The notes beneath the pieces were generated by a model. The model was not told the origin of the DNA. It was given only the letters and a program-made list of their open reading frames with translations, and did not search any database. A stretch of 40,173 nt of DNA. Source: Proteiniphilum sp. (GTDB lineage Bacteria > Bacteroidota > Bacteroidia > Bacteroidales > Dysgonomonadaceae). The stretch lies in NCBI GenBank assembly GCA_016839025.1, contig JADLKK010000013.1, forward strand, positions 1 through 40,173. The letters are read 5' to 3'. Every line of letters starts with the position of its first letter. Position 1 is the stretch's first letter. This document shows, piece after piece, positions 8,703 through 17,192 of this stretch. The position numbers were made by a program, and so were the translations under genes.

Positions 8703-9319
8703 ACAAAAATCTCAAAAAAACAGTCATTCTCGGTTATCTACTTTCAATGTAAATGTATTTGTGCAAATTCAAATCCCAAGTAACAAAATATTCGTTAGTA
8801 ACATTGTCATAACAATCTGTTCAATTGGATAATAATCTTCAGTTAAGGCTTTTACAAGAATTTGTCTTCCATTATAATTTTACGCGGTCATCTAATCTTA
8901 TAACATGAATCGGACATATGAGAGGTACATATTTGCATTATCGGTTTTTTTGTCAAGACCGAAACCATTTTTTGGATATTGCAAGGAAATACAATAGTAC
9001 GGGTTGGTCTGTTTATCAAGTCGCATATGGGAAAAGAGCTCAAACAGTTACTGAATTTTGTATTCTTTCAGAGCTTCATAGGACAGGGATATTAAAATAA
9101 CTGCCTTCCATTCAATCACTTCTTCATTTTCTCAATGAATGTGATGCTACATCATATCACATCTGAACAGCGTGAATGATGCATGCAGTGACATGCACAT
9201 GAAAGATTATCACATGAATGTAGAGCTACACAAAAGAGTGGGTTTTTTTATCGAAGGATGATCGACTAATAGGGATTTCCATTAAGCCTAATCCGTTTCT
9301 GAGAAACGACTTTTAAGAG
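8703..9319. other. Long intergenic region; one doubtful 60-codon ORF
   Basis: Over 600 AT-rich bases with no convincing gene. A plus-strand ORF at 8918-9100 (MRGTYLHYRFFCQDRN at its start) has no recognisable domain and no promoter-like element at a fitting distance. Short inverted repeats occur at 9180-9197 (TGCATG/CATGCA) and 9294-9308 (CGTTTCT/AGAAACG), neither followed by a T run. Confidence 0.45.
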
Positions 9320-9396
9320 TGGTGGTCCCACTTGGGCTTGAACCAAGGACTCCCTGATTATGAGTCAGGTGCTCTAACCGACTGAGCTATGGGACC
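9320..9396 (-). tRNA. tRNA with CAU anticodon (elongator Met or Ile2)
   Basis: A complete 77-nt cloverleaf on the minus strand: acceptor GGTCCCA pairing with TGGGACC, D-arm AGCTCAGTCGGTTAGAGC, anticodon stem CCTGA/TCAGG around CTCATAA, T-arm CTTGG-TTCAAGC-CCAAG, discriminator A and an encoded CCA. The fully paired first acceptor base pair and the absence of three G-C pairs at the anticodon stem argue against initiator tRNA. CAU can be elongator methionine or, when C34 is changed to lysidine by TilS, isoleucine; sequence alone does not settle it. Confidence 0.95.
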
Positions 9397-9430
9397 TTTG
9401 ATTTTGGCCGGTTGAGACCAAAAGCGGGTG

Positions 9431-9462
9431 CAATATTACCACTTTTTCGGCAAAAAACCAAA
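9431..9462 (-). promoter_or_regulatory. Promoter of the CAU tRNA
   Basis: On the minus strand TTTG (9459-9462) is separated by 20 nt from TAATATTG (9431-9438), one base off the Bacteroidetes consensus TTTG-N19/20-TAnnTTTG. The predicted start lies about 30 nt before the mature tRNA 5' end. Confidence 0.6.
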
Positions 9463-9609
9463 GGATCTTTTCTATTTTATCGGTTGGCTGGATGGCTGTA
9501 ACCCAAAAATATAGTATCCGTGACAAAAGCCCGCACGTTCGAGATGATCATCGATAAAGCGGCCAGCTTGGGAAGCAGCAATGACGAAGCAGACCCGTTT
9601 GGGATTAAA

Positions 9610-9635
9610 AGAGGGCAACCGGATGGTTACCCTCT
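9610..9635 (-). terminator. Terminator after ispG
   Basis: AGAGGG(C)AACC at 9610-9620 pairs with GGTT(A)CCCTCT at 9625-9635 around a GGAT loop, with one internal mismatch. Read on the minus strand the stem is followed by TTTTAA. It lies 9 nt after the ispG stop. A weaker T tract on the plus strand (9638-9642) could make it bidirectional. Confidence 0.7.
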
Positions 9636-9643
9636 ACTTTTTC

Positions 9644-11500
9644 TTATACCTCCTCTTCCGGATCAATCCAGTCACCATGATCCTTGATCAGCTGAATCAG
9701 GCGCTCTACCGCTTCCGTCTGAGGTATATTCTTTTCTATCAGATCCTTGCGCCGGTAGAGCGAGATCTTGCCATGCTCGGCACCCACATAACCGTAGTCG
9801 GCGTCGGCCATTTCGCCGGGTCCGTTCACAATACAGCCCATCACACCTATCTTAAGGTGCCTGAGGTGTGAAAAGTGCTTCTTCACCAATGCCACGGTAG
9901 TTTGCAGGTCGAACAGCGTCCTGCCGCAACTGGGGCAGGAGATGAACTCCGTCTTGCTGGTGCGTACACGGGCCGCCTGCAGGAGACCAAAGGCGTAATA
10001 ATCCAGATCGGTGATGGCTATATTCCCTTCATTGGTAAGCATGATTCCATTGCCGAAGCCGTCGAGCAACACCGTACCGAAGTCAACACCTCCCTTGATC
10101 ATGATATCCTCCGGATCATCCTCAAGGTAGCTGCGCTGCAGTACTACCGGCACCCGACATCCGTCATTGAGAAGTGTGTGAAAGAATGCGCGCTGCTCCC
10201 CTACTCCGTTCTGATGACCGGTGGTGAGCATCAATACCGTTTTTTGCTCGGATTTGATCTGCGCCACAACCGTTTCATTCAGTTGTGGATAAGAGATCCG
10301 AAGGAACTTCACCGGAGCGTTGCAACTACCCATCTCTGCCATATTATCCACAGTGAAAAGAGGGAAGTTGTCAATCCGCTCCTCCCAGCCAGGGTAATCG
10401 ACGATCGATTTCATCCCTTTTGGGAAATTGTCCGGCAGGCTGCTCCCCACATAGATATAATCGGGAATGAAATGGGAATTGATGGTCATGTCGGCTACTC
10501 GGCTCCTGTCGGAGATCACCACCGGCAGGTGTTCACCGCCAATGTTCCAGACCGCGTCGGTCTCCCGCCGGTCGGTGGAAAAAGGTGAGAAACCGGGATA
10601 AGAAGTGCCCTCAATGGCCCTATGTCCGTGGCGCTGCACCACATAGTCCACCAGCTTGCGCGCCACCGGCACCTCCGCTTCGGGATCTTCGCTCAATGAG
10701 ACCCGGATGGTATCCCCCAGCCCGTCGCTCAGGAGTGCACCGATACCCACGGCTGACTTCATCCGGCCATCCTCCCCGTCGCCCGCCTCGGTCACCCCGA
10801 GGTGCAGCGGGAAGTGCATATCCTCCTTGTCCATCCGGTCTACAAGCAGACGCACTGCCTTGGTCATTAGCAGCGTGTTGGATGCCTTCATCGAGATCAC
10901 GATATCATTGAATCCCTCCTCTACGGCGATGCGCAGATACTCCATGCAGGACGCCACCATCCCCTCGGGTGTGTCGCCGTAGCGGCTCATGATCCTGTCG
11001 GAGAGGGAGCCGTGGTTCACACCAATACGCACTGCGGTACCATGCTCCTTGCATACATTCAGGAAAGGGACCACCTGGGCACGGATCTTATCCATTTCCC
11101 CTGCATACTCCTCATCGGTATACTCCAACTCGGCGAATGTCTTCTGCTTATCCACGAAGTTTCCCGGGTTGATGCGTACCTTCTCCGCCACCGTGGCAGC
11201 CACCAGTGCCGCGCGGGGATTGAAATGGATATCGGCGGAGAGAGGTGTGGAGTATCCCTTCTCCCGCAACTCACGGTGGATGTTGCGCAGGTTGTCCGCC
11301 TCGCGCACCCCCTGTGTGGTGAGTCGAATCAGGTCGGCACCGGCGGCAATGATCCGCTCACACTGTGCCACGCTGCCTTCGGTATCGCGGGTATCGGTGT
11401 TGGTCATCGTCTGCACCACCACCGGGTGATTGCCCCCCATGATAACGCTCCCCACCGGCACATCAACCGTGGAACGACGTCTGTAATTGAAAAAATCCAT
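9644..11500 (-). CDS. ispG: (E)-4-hydroxy-3-methylbut-2-enyl-diphosphate synthase IspG, long type
   Basis: Converts methylerythritol cyclodiphosphate to HMBPP, the penultimate step of the non-mevalonate isoprenoid pathway, using a [4Fe-4S] cluster. 618 residues, against roughly 370 in E. coli: this is the long IspG type with an extra domain between the N-terminal TIM barrel and the C-terminal cluster domain, as known in Bacteroidetes, Chlamydiae and plants. Cluster ligands are visible: Cys522 and Cys525 in SCPSCGRT, Cys556 in GCIVNGPGE and Glu563. The barrel begins with VVVQTMTNTDTRD. The start MDFFNYRRRS fits the family. It begins 10 nt after the VOC gene, so the two are almost certainly co-transcribed, with the MBL-fold gene upstream. 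A terminator follows the stop. Confidence 0.97.
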   Translation of the reverse strand: MDFFNYRRRSTVDVPVGSVIMGGNHPVVVQTMTNTDTRDTEGSVAQCERIIAAGADLIRLTTQGVREADNLRNIHRELREKGYSTPLSADIHFNPRAALVAATVAEKVRINPGNFVDKQKTFAELEYTDEEYAGEMDKIRAQVVPFLNVCKEHGTAVRIGVNHGSLSDRIMSRYGDTPEGMVASCMEYLRIAVEEGFNDIVISMKASNTLLMTKAVRLLVDRMDKEDMHFPLHLGVTEAGDGEDGRMKSAVGIGALLSDGLGDTIRVSLSEDPEAEVPVARKLVDYVVQRHGHRAIEGTSYPGFSPFSTDRRETDAVWNIGGEHLPVVISDRSRVADMTINSHFIPDYIYVGSSLPDNFPKGMKSIVDYPGWEERIDNFPLFTVDNMAEMGSCNAPVKFLRISYPQLNETVVAQIKSEQKTVLMLTTGHQNGVGEQRAFFHTLLNDGCRVPVVLQRSYLEDDPEDIMIKGGVDFGTVLLDGFGNGIMLTNEGNIAITDLDYYAFGLLQAARVRTSKTEFISCPSCGRTLFDLQTTVALVKKHFSHLRHLKIGVMGCIVNGPGEMADADYGYVGAEHGKISLYRRKDLIEKNIPQTEAVERLIQLIKDHGDWIDPEEEV

Positions 11501-11510
11501 TGTTCCTCTA

Positions 11511-11891
11511 TTATTTCTTCAAAGGTAATATTTCTATCCAATATCCGTCGGGATCAATGATGAAATACAACCCCATCTGCTGGTTTTCATAGCAGACAGC
11601 TCCCATCTCCCTGTGATAGGCACGCATCTGATCATAATCGCCCTCCACCCGTACGCAGAGATGCTGTTCGTTGTCACCCATATTGTAGGGCCTGTCCCAA
11701 TCGCGCAGCCAAGTGAGCTCAAGGGTGAAGCCGGTGACACCGTCGCCGAGGTATACCAGGATAAAGGAACCATCAGAGGACTCTTTTCTCCTGACCTCTT
11801 TTAATCCCAGCGCCTTGTCATAAAACTGCATGCTTTTTTCGAGATCGAATACGTTGATGTTGTAGTGATCAAACCTTGCTTTTACTTCCAT
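11511..11891 (-). CDS. VOC-family (glyoxalase I-like) protein
   Basis: 126 residues, the usual length of a single-chain glyoxalase/VOC protein. Two beta-alpha-beta-beta-beta modules are visible, with candidate metal ligands His9 (FDHYNI), Glu58 (TLELTW), His77 (EQHLCVR) and Glu120 (YWIEILP), the H-E-H-E set of glyoxalase I. GYWIEILPL near the end is the typical C-terminal motif. It may detoxify methylglyoxal-type adducts, though VOC proteins vary widely in substrate. It overlaps no gene but ends 10 nt before ispG starts, so it is translated from the same message. Strong on family, moderate on glyoxalase activity. Confidence 0.85.
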   Translation of the reverse strand: MEVKARFDHYNINVFDLEKSMQFYDKALGLKEVRRKESSDGSFILVYLGDGVTGFTLELTWLRDWDRPYNMGDNEQHLCVRVEGDYDQMRAYHREMGAVCYENQQMGLYFIIDPDGYWIEILPLKK

Positions 11892-11954
11892 ATTGAGTGT
11901 GGTTAATAAAGATTGAATGAGATTGAAAAAATAGAATGAGGATGACCAGCCGCG

Positions 11955-12686
11955 TCACCCCCAATCAAGATCGTACGATTGACCGGGTTGGGTCAATGGC
12001 AGGCAAATGACACCGAACCGTTCCGCTACCGTAGAAAACCGGTTTGCTTTCTCATATTGCTCCCCGAAATGCATCGGCAAAAAATAACGGGTCTGGATGC
12101 GGGTGACAAGCTGCTCTGCTCCCCGCATGTAGTCTGCACCCAGACGAGGATCCACCGGAAACATCGCCAAATCAAGCCGTTCACTCTGCTCCGCCAGTAG
12201 CTCCAGTTCACAGAGAAAATTGTTTTCGTAGGTGAGCGCCTCCTCTTTTCCAACCTCTTGGTTCCAGTGCCAGTTATTCAGATCTCCGGCATGAAAGATA
12301 CGCAGGTTGTCCCATTCCAACAGAAAAGACCCCCCTTCATCGGTCGAGCCAAACGCTTTCAGCCAGATCCGGTGATCCCTGTAAAGCTCCCCTTTCCTGA
12401 GATAAACCGCATCGGCACCGGCACTCTTGCCGGAACTGAGCAGCTCGTGTGAAAAAATATAGGTGATGTTCGTTTTCTGTTCCTTCCAGTTGAGGATCTC
12501 CGGATTGAAATGATCGGAATGGGAATGGGTGCACAACACATAGAGATCCTCCTCTCTCCCGAGCAGGTAGTGGTTGACCCATGCGGTATCATCCTCCCGT
12601 AATGCATCTTTGTAGAAGTCAAAGATCACGGAAAAGGAACCGAACTCAATCAGATAGCAGCTATGATAGATATATGTGACTCTCAT
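11955..12686 (-). CDS. Metallo-beta-lactamase-fold hydrolase
   Basis: 243 residues from ATG 12686, where the N-terminal strand MRVTYIYHSCYLIEFG typical of the UlaG-like MBL branch begins; upstream in-frame Mets (12704, 12851) would add an unrelated basic tail. The metal motif THSHSDH (His54, His56, Asp58, His59) is intact, and FHAGDLNNWHW supplies the later Asp and LPMHFGEQ the last His. The substrate is unknown; UlaG relatives act on lactones, phosphodiesters or nucleotide-like compounds. Same strand as VOC and ispG with a 63-nt gap, so possibly the first gene of that operon. Confidence 0.85.
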   Translation of the reverse strand: MRVTYIYHSCYLIEFGSFSVIFDFYKDALREDDTAWVNHYLLGREEDLYVLCTHSHSDHFNPEILNWKEQKTNITYIFSHELLSSGKSAGADAVYLRKGELYRDHRIWLKAFGSTDEGGSFLLEWDNLRIFHAGDLNNWHWNQEVGKEEALTYENNFLCELELLAEQSERLDLAMFPVDPRLGADYMRGAEQLVTRIQTRYFLPMHFGEQYEKANRFSTVAERFGVICLPLTQPGQSYDLDWG

Positions 12687-12932
12687 ACTATGAAACCTAC
12701 CCATAATAACAAATTGGCGGCAAAATGTTCTTTCCTTTTTCCATAAAAATTGATAAATGATCTTCCGGGAGAGAGCAGATAAGTTTCCAAAAAAGTAATT
12801 TTCGAACCGAAATAGAATCCCTGCTGCCGGTTTTTTGGGGAGAATGGCCACAAATAACCCGAATCAACAGTGAATCATTTCCATATTCTTGTTACATTGT
12901 ATCCAAATGTTTTACTTAAACAGCAGACAGTC

Positions 12933-13616
12933 ATGAAAAAGTATGTTGCAGAAATGATCGGTACAATGGTACTGGTACTGATGGGCTGCGGTGCAGCTGT
13001 GTTTGCGGGGGCAGGACAGCCCTTTGATTCGGTGGGTACACTGGGTGTGGCATTTGCATTCGGTCTCTCGGTCGTTGCCATGGCCTACGCTATCGGCAGC
13101 ATCTCGGGATGCCATATCAATCCGGCCATCACACTTGGATTGTTCCTTACCGGCCGGATGAACGGAAAGGATACCGTGATGTACGTGATCTTCCAGGTGA
13201 TCGGCGCGATGATCGGATCAGCCATCCTCTGGTTCCTGGCAAAGGATTCCGGTTCCACCACCACATTGACAGGCGCCAATGGTTTTGCCGAGGGGGCAAT
13301 GATCCCCGCCTTTGTGGCGGAGACAGTCTTTACCTTTATCTTCGTATTGGTAGTGCTGGGTGTCACGGCAAAGAACGGTCTGAATCAGTTCGCCGGACTG
13401 GCCATCGGCCTGGCACTGGTATTGGTACACATCGTCTGCATCCCCATCACCGGTACATCGGTAAACCCGGCACGCAGCATAGGACCGGCTCTCTTTGAAG
13501 GAGGTACGGCGCTGTCCCAACTCTGGCTCTTTATCGTCGCTCCATTCCTGGGAGCTGCCATTGCTGCCATTGCCTGGCGAGGAATTACGGTAGAACCAAA
13601 GAACGAAACTGCATAA
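12933..13616 (+). CDS. aqpZ: Aquaporin Z-type water channel
   Basis: 227 residues from ATG 12933 (MKKYVAEMIGTM), close to the 231 of E. coli AqpZ; an in-frame Met at 12870 would place extra residues before the first helix. Six membrane helices and both half-helix motifs are present: CHINPAITLG (NPA 63-65) and TSVNPARS (NPA 178-180). The selectivity filter is that of a water channel: Phe43, His166, Thr175 and Arg181. Inner-membrane tetramer passing water. It is a single gene with its own terminator, divergent from the MBL-fold gene. Confidence 0.95.
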   Translation: MKKYVAEMIGTMVLVLMGCGAAVFAGAGQPFDSVGTLGVAFAFGLSVVAMAYAIGSISGCHINPAITLGLFLTGRMNGKDTVMYVIFQVIGAMIGSAILWFLAKDSGSTTTLTGANGFAEGAMIPAFVAETVFTFIFVLVVLGVTAKNGLNQFAGLAIGLALVLVHIVCIPITGTSVNPARSIGPALFEGGTALSQLWLFIVAPFLGAAIAAIAWRGITVEPKNETA

Positions 13617-13640
13617 ATCTCTTTGGAAGCGAAACGGAAT

Positions 13641-13666
13641 AAGCGGATCAAATGGTCCGCTTTTTT
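13641..13666 (+). terminator. Terminator after aqpZ
   Basis: AAGCGGA (13641-13647) pairs with TCCGCTT (13656-13662) around an 8-nt loop and is followed by a run of T to 13666. It starts 25 nt after the aqpZ stop. Confidence 0.85.
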
Positions 13667-13751
13667 GCTGCCTGAAAGGTTGTTTTTGAGAAAAAGCCAT
13701 CTTTTGAAAACATATTTCCACTCCATATGTTTAATAATTGCACAGTTTTCG

Positions 13752-13759
13752 TACATTTG
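13752..13759 (+). promoter_or_regulatory. -7 promoter element of fabI
   Basis: TACATTTG matches TAnnTTTG exactly, 75 nt before the chosen fabI start. A matching -33 TTTG at 19-21 nt is not clear. Confidence 0.55.
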
Positions 13760-13834
13760 CGCAGTTTTTATCAAAAGTATCCCGGTAATCCCCGAGAAAA
13801 AGGGAACAACCGGGGGGATCAAAAAGGAATCAAT

Positions 13835-14692
13835 ATGACTCACAATTTATTAAAAGGAAAAAGAGGAATCATCTTCGGAGCACTGAACGAGATGTCTATC
13901 GCCTGGAAAGTGGCTGAAAGAGCCGTGGAAGAGGGTGCCATCATCACCTTGTCGAACACACCGGTAGCGGTGCGCATGGGTGACACCGCCAGGCTGGGCG
14001 AAAAACTGAATGCAGAGATCCTGCCGGCAGATGCCACCAACGTGGAAGACCTGGAAATGGTCTTCTCCAAATCGATGGAAATTCTGGGTGGGAAGATCGA
14101 CTTCGTGCTGCACTCGATCGGCATGTCGCCCAACGTCCGCAAGAAGAGAACCTATGACGACCTGGATTACGATATGCTGGCCAAGACACTCGATATTTCA
14201 GCCATCTCATTCCACAAAATGCTGCAGGTTGCCCGTAAGCTGGATGCTGTGGAACGGGGCGGATCGATGCTGGCGCTTACCTATGTGGCGGCACAGCGTG
14301 TTTTCTACGGATACAACGACATGGCCGACGCAAAAGCTCTGCTGGAGTCAATCACCCGCAGCTTCGGCTACATCTACGGCCGCGACAAGGGAGTACGCGT
14401 AAACACCATCTCCCAGTCACCCACCATGACCACAGCCGGTAGTGGTGTGAAAGGGATGGAAGATCTGATGGACTTTTCCGAACGGATGGCTCCCATCGGG
14501 AATGCCGATGCTGACGACTGCGCCGACTATTGTATCGTCATGTTCTCCGATCTCACCCGCAAGGTGACCATGCAGAACCTCTATAACGACGGCGGCTTTT
14601 CCAGCATGGGCATGAGTCTGCGTGCCATGAAGCAGTACAGCAACGGCCTCGATGAAAACCGGGACGAAAACGGCAACGTGATATACGGGTAA
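13835..14692 (+). CDS. fabI: Enoyl-[acyl-carrier-protein] reductase (NADH) FabI
   Basis: Last step of each fatty-acid elongation cycle: NADH-dependent reduction of enoyl-ACP. 285 residues from ATG 13835 (MTHNLLKGKRG); an in-frame Met at 13727 lies upstream of the likely transcription start. Family features: the GALNEMSIAWKVA nucleotide-binding loop of FabI in place of the classical SDR GxxxGxG, HSIGMSP, Tyr150 (LALTY), and the catalytic Tyr160-x6-Lys167 (YNDMADAK), followed by NTISQSPTMTTAGSGV. Slightly longer than E. coli FabI (262). Single gene between a -7 element and a hairpin terminator. Confidence 0.96.
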   Translation: MTHNLLKGKRGIIFGALNEMSIAWKVAERAVEEGAIITLSNTPVAVRMGDTARLGEKLNAEILPADATNVEDLEMVFSKSMEILGGKIDFVLHSIGMSPNVRKKRTYDDLDYDMLAKTLDISAISFHKMLQVARKLDAVERGGSMLALTYVAAQRVFYGYNDMADAKALLESITRSFGYIYGRDKGVRVNTISQSPTMTTAGSGVKGMEDLMDFSERMAPIGNADADDCADYCIVMFSDLTRKVTMQNLYNDGGFSSMGMSLRAMKQYSNGLDENRDENGNVIYG

Positions 14693-14718
14693 ACAAACTC
14701 CTGTATACCAAATAATTT

Positions 14719-14748
14719 AGCTTCTGTCTATTGACAGGAGCTTTTTTT
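14719..14748 (+). terminator. Terminator after fabI
   Basis: AGCTTCTGTC (14719-14728) pairs with GACAGGAGCT (14733-14742), with one T-G wobble, around loop TATT, and is followed by seven T. The hairpin also contains the -33 box of the next gene. Confidence 0.9.
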
Positions 14749-14760
14749 ATTGTACATTTG
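14731..14760 (+). promoter_or_regulatory. Promoter of the YciO/Sua5-type gene
   Basis: TTG (14731-14733), 19 nt, then TACATTTG (14753-14760): a good Bacteroidetes promoter. The start codon begins only 8 nt after the -7 element, so the mRNA should have nearly no leader. The -33 box lies at the loop and 3' arm of the fabI terminator. Confidence 0.6.
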
Positions 14761-14767
14761 CACCCTT

Positions 14768-15376
14768 ATGATAATCAGAATATACAATGAGAATCCCAAC
14801 CCGCGGGAGGTAGAGAAGGTGGTTGCGGTGCTCCGTGAGGGGGGCATCGTGATTTATCCCACCGATACGCTCTACGGCATTGGCTGCGATGCCCTCAACG
14901 TGCGGGCAGTGGAGAAGATCTGCGAAATGAAAGGGATCAACCCCCAGAAGAGCAACCTCTCCATCATCTGCAATGACCTGAGTATCATCAGTGAATATGC
15001 CAAGGTAAGCACTCCGGTCTTCAAACTGATGAAGCGAAACCTGCCGGGTCCTTTTACCTTTATCCTGCCCACTACCTCTTCGTTGCCGAAGATCTATAAG
15101 AAAAAGAAAACTGTGGGAATCCGCGTGCCTGACAACGACATCATCCGCGAGATCGTCGCCCAGCTGGGTAATCCGGTGCTAAGCACCTCAGTACAGCTTG
15201 AGTCGGAAGAGAGTGAATACAGCACCCATCCTGAGCTGATCCACGAAAAGTGGGGCAGCTTCGCCGACCTGGTAATAGATGGAGGTACAGGCGGGATTGA
15301 ACCATCCACAGTAATTGATTGTTCAGAAGATGAACCGGTAATAATCCGACAAGGCAAAGGGGTGTTAAAACTATAA
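14768..15376 (+). CDS. YrdC/Sua5-family protein, YciO type
   Basis: 202 residues from ATG 14768. YrdC fold with the hallmark PTDTLYGIGCDA, LPGPFTFIL and GIRVPDN segments and the C-terminal TVIDCSEDEPVIIRQGKG. Family members with full activity (TsaC/Sua5) make threonylcarbamoyl-AMP for the t6A37 modification of ANN-decoding tRNAs. The detailed pattern (SIICNDLSIISEYA, LSTSVQLESEESEYSTHPE) is closer to E. coli YciO than to TsaC, and YciO's role in t6A is less certain. Bacteroidetes often annotate this gene as the threonylcarbamoyl-AMP synthase. Single gene with a promoter overlapping the fabI terminator. Confidence 0.88.
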   Translation: MIIRIYNENPNPREVEKVVAVLREGGIVIYPTDTLYGIGCDALNVRAVEKICEMKGINPQKSNLSIICNDLSIISEYAKVSTPVFKLMKRNLPGPFTFILPTTSSLPKIYKKKKTVGIRVPDNDIIREIVAQLGNPVLSTSVQLESEESEYSTHPELIHEKWGSFADLVIDGGTGGIEPSTVIDCSEDEPVIIRQGKGVLKL

Positions 15377-15406
15377 AATATCTCAATACTCCATTAAAAT
15401 CTTTTC

Positions 15407-15414
15407 TACTTTCG
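15407..15414 (+). promoter_or_regulatory. -7-like element of the S41 protease gene
   Basis: TACTTTCG, one base off TAnnTTTG, 42 nt before the chosen start. The same variant appears upstream of dnaG on the minus strand (35059-35066). Confidence 0.35.
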
Positions 15415-15455
15415 CTGTCATAGACAATGAACCAGTGTTGTACAAATTATTACAA

Positions 15456-17156
15456 ATGAAAAATATTATCCCTTCCTTCATTTTCTTTCTCTCCATCGCT
15501 CTCGTATGGACCTCCTGTCAGCACGATGAACCATCGGGGCCCATCGGAGACATCGTTTCGGCGAAATATAACCCGGCAACACAATCTTTTATTGTAAAAT
15601 ACAACAGCGGTAGGGAAATGAGCTATCCAGCTACCGTGGATAACAACGTTGATCCGCCAACGGCCAGCTATTTACTTGATGACAAAACTTATCTTTATGT
15701 CCCAGATGCAACCATAGCGGGTGATGCGACCATATCGGAAAAGATTCATGCGGTTTCTCAGTTTGTTTACGACGGCATGTCATCATACTATCTGTGGGCA
15801 GATTACATGACCAATAAAAAACCGACGATACGGGATGTGGATCCGGAGAAGTATTTTAAAAGTGTGCTCTACACAACCGACAAACAAAAGGGATGGTCGT
15901 GGATCACCGACGACGTATCGGAACTGCTCGCCGATTTTAATGGAGAACCCCTGGCTTTTGGATACTCACTTGCTTTCGCAACAACAGCCATTCAGGGAGA
16001 ATATTATGCCGTGGTGAAATATGTGTTTCCCAACACGCCGGCATCTGATGCGGGTATGATAAGGAAAGAGCTGATCGGTAAAATTAACGGACAACCCATT
16101 ACGGACAATAACTGGCAGCTGCTTTACGGAAGAGAGCCGGTGACCTTGACTATTTATCAATTGACTTCGACAGGAATTGTGGAGGATCGTACGGCACGAA
16201 TTGCGCCCGTTACGATCAAAACGGATCCGGTATTGATCGATACCGTTTACCAGATTGGGGAGAAGAAAATTGGCTACCTTTTCTACACCGATTATATTTC
16301 CAATTACAATAATCGCCTTTTTGAGGTGTTCAGCAAATTCAAACAGGCTGGTGTTACCGATCTGGTTCTCGATATCCGGTACAATCACGGGGGAGGAATC
16401 ACTGCCGCCACCTATCTGAGTTCACTGGTGGCACCCCAAGTTTCCGTGAAAGCGAAATCCCCTTTTGTGGGATTATCGTATAACAGCTTTTTGAATCAGT
16501 ATTTCGACAGAAAAAGATGGAGCCGTATCGATAGCTTGGGTGTTTATGCAATCGGTGAACAAAACCCTATAGAGGCTAACTTGAATCTGAACAAGATCTA
16601 TATAATCGCGACCGGAGATTCCTATTCTGCGTCGGAACTGACAACGTTTTGCCTACGTCCCTATATGAATGTAGTTCACATTGGCGGCAACACGGGTGGC
16701 AAATACACGGCGTCGTGGACACTGCATGCATATGATGAAGAACTGGGCGTGCCCATCTATGAAACAAAAGATCTGACAACTAACGAGCAAAATGAATTGA
16801 AAAACTGGGCGATGCAACCGATCGTTGCCAAATTTACCGACGGTGATAACGAAAGTTTTGAAGATCCGGGATATTTGGAACCGGATATTCCCGAGAGCGA
16901 GGGTTATATAGAGGACTGGAGACCCCTGGGTGATACGTCGGACCGACTGCTTGGACAAGCCATCTACAGTATCACCGGCGACCTCTCCTACAAACCTGCT
17001 GCCACAACGCTGAGAAGTACAGGCATATTGCAATCCATACCGTCCAATCGATTTGACAGGCCCAATGATCTCCGCAAGGAATCGGTCATTCTGGACAACA
17101 TCACTATTTTACCTGATGAATTACGGAAGATAATTACATTACAGAAGCTGCAATGA
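15456..17156 (+). CDS. S41-family (tail-specific type) protease lipoprotein
   Basis: 566 residues from ATG 15456. A lipoprotein signal ends VWTSC (Cys21), followed by QHDEP, so it is probably lipid-anchored in the outer membrane. An N-terminal helical cap with SSYYLWADYM precedes a PDZ-like segment (about 185-235, FPNTPASDAGM and LIGKINGQPI) and the S41 core (LVLDIRYNHGGG). The catalytic dyad is intact: Ser391 in SYSASE and Lys416 25 residues later in NTGGK, the same spacing as Ser452-Lys477 of E. coli Tsp. The substrate is unknown; such enzymes usually process or degrade envelope proteins from their C-termini. Single gene, converging on a small secreted-protein gene. Confidence 0.92.
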   Translation: MKNIIPSFIFFLSIALVWTSCQHDEPSGPIGDIVSAKYNPATQSFIVKYNSGREMSYPATVDNNVDPPTASYLLDDKTYLYVPDATIAGDATISEKIHAVSQFVYDGMSSYYLWADYMTNKKPTIRDVDPEKYFKSVLYTTDKQKGWSWITDDVSELLADFNGEPLAFGYSLAFATTAIQGEYYAVVKYVFPNTPASDAGMIRKELIGKINGQPITDNNWQLLYGREPVTLTIYQLTSTGIVEDRTARIAPVTIKTDPVLIDTVYQIGEKKIGYLFYTDYISNYNNRLFEVFSKFKQAGVTDLVLDIRYNHGGGITAATYLSSLVAPQVSVKAKSPFVGLSYNSFLNQYFDRKRWSRIDSLGVYAIGEQNPIEANLNLNKIYIIATGDSYSASELTTFCLRPYMNVVHIGGNTGGKYTASWTLHAYDEELGVPIYETKDLTTNEQNELKNWAMQPIVAKFTDGDNESFEDPGYLEPDIPESEGYIEDWRPLGDTSDRLLGQAIYSITGDLSYKPAATTLRSTGILQSIPSNRFDRPNDLRKESVILDNITILPDELRKIITLQKLQ

Positions 17157-17192
17157 AAAAATGTTCGCTGACAGAGAAAGCATATATCCTCT

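Noticed and set aside
8918-9100. 60-codon plus-strand ORF in the gap before the CAU tRNA
   Set aside because: No homologous motif, no membrane or signal sequence, no fitting promoter; length is within chance in this AT-rich gap.
9294-9308. CGTTTCT/AGAAACG hairpin downstream of the CAU tRNA as terminator
   Set aside because: The arms are separated by one base, so only a 5-bp stem can form, and no T run follows on the minus strand.
9520-9600. GC-richer stretch between the CAU tRNA and ispG as gene remnant
   Set aside because: A short plus frame from GTG 9519 runs through it but matches nothing I recognise and crosses the ispG terminator.
9875-11560. Several open plus-strand frames opposite ispG
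   Set aside because: High-GC codon bias in ispG leaves antisense frames open; none carries a domain and ispG is unquestionable.
14768-15376. Naming the YrdC-type gene tsaC
   Set aside because: Its motifs track E. coli YciO more closely than TsaC, so the symbol is left blank.
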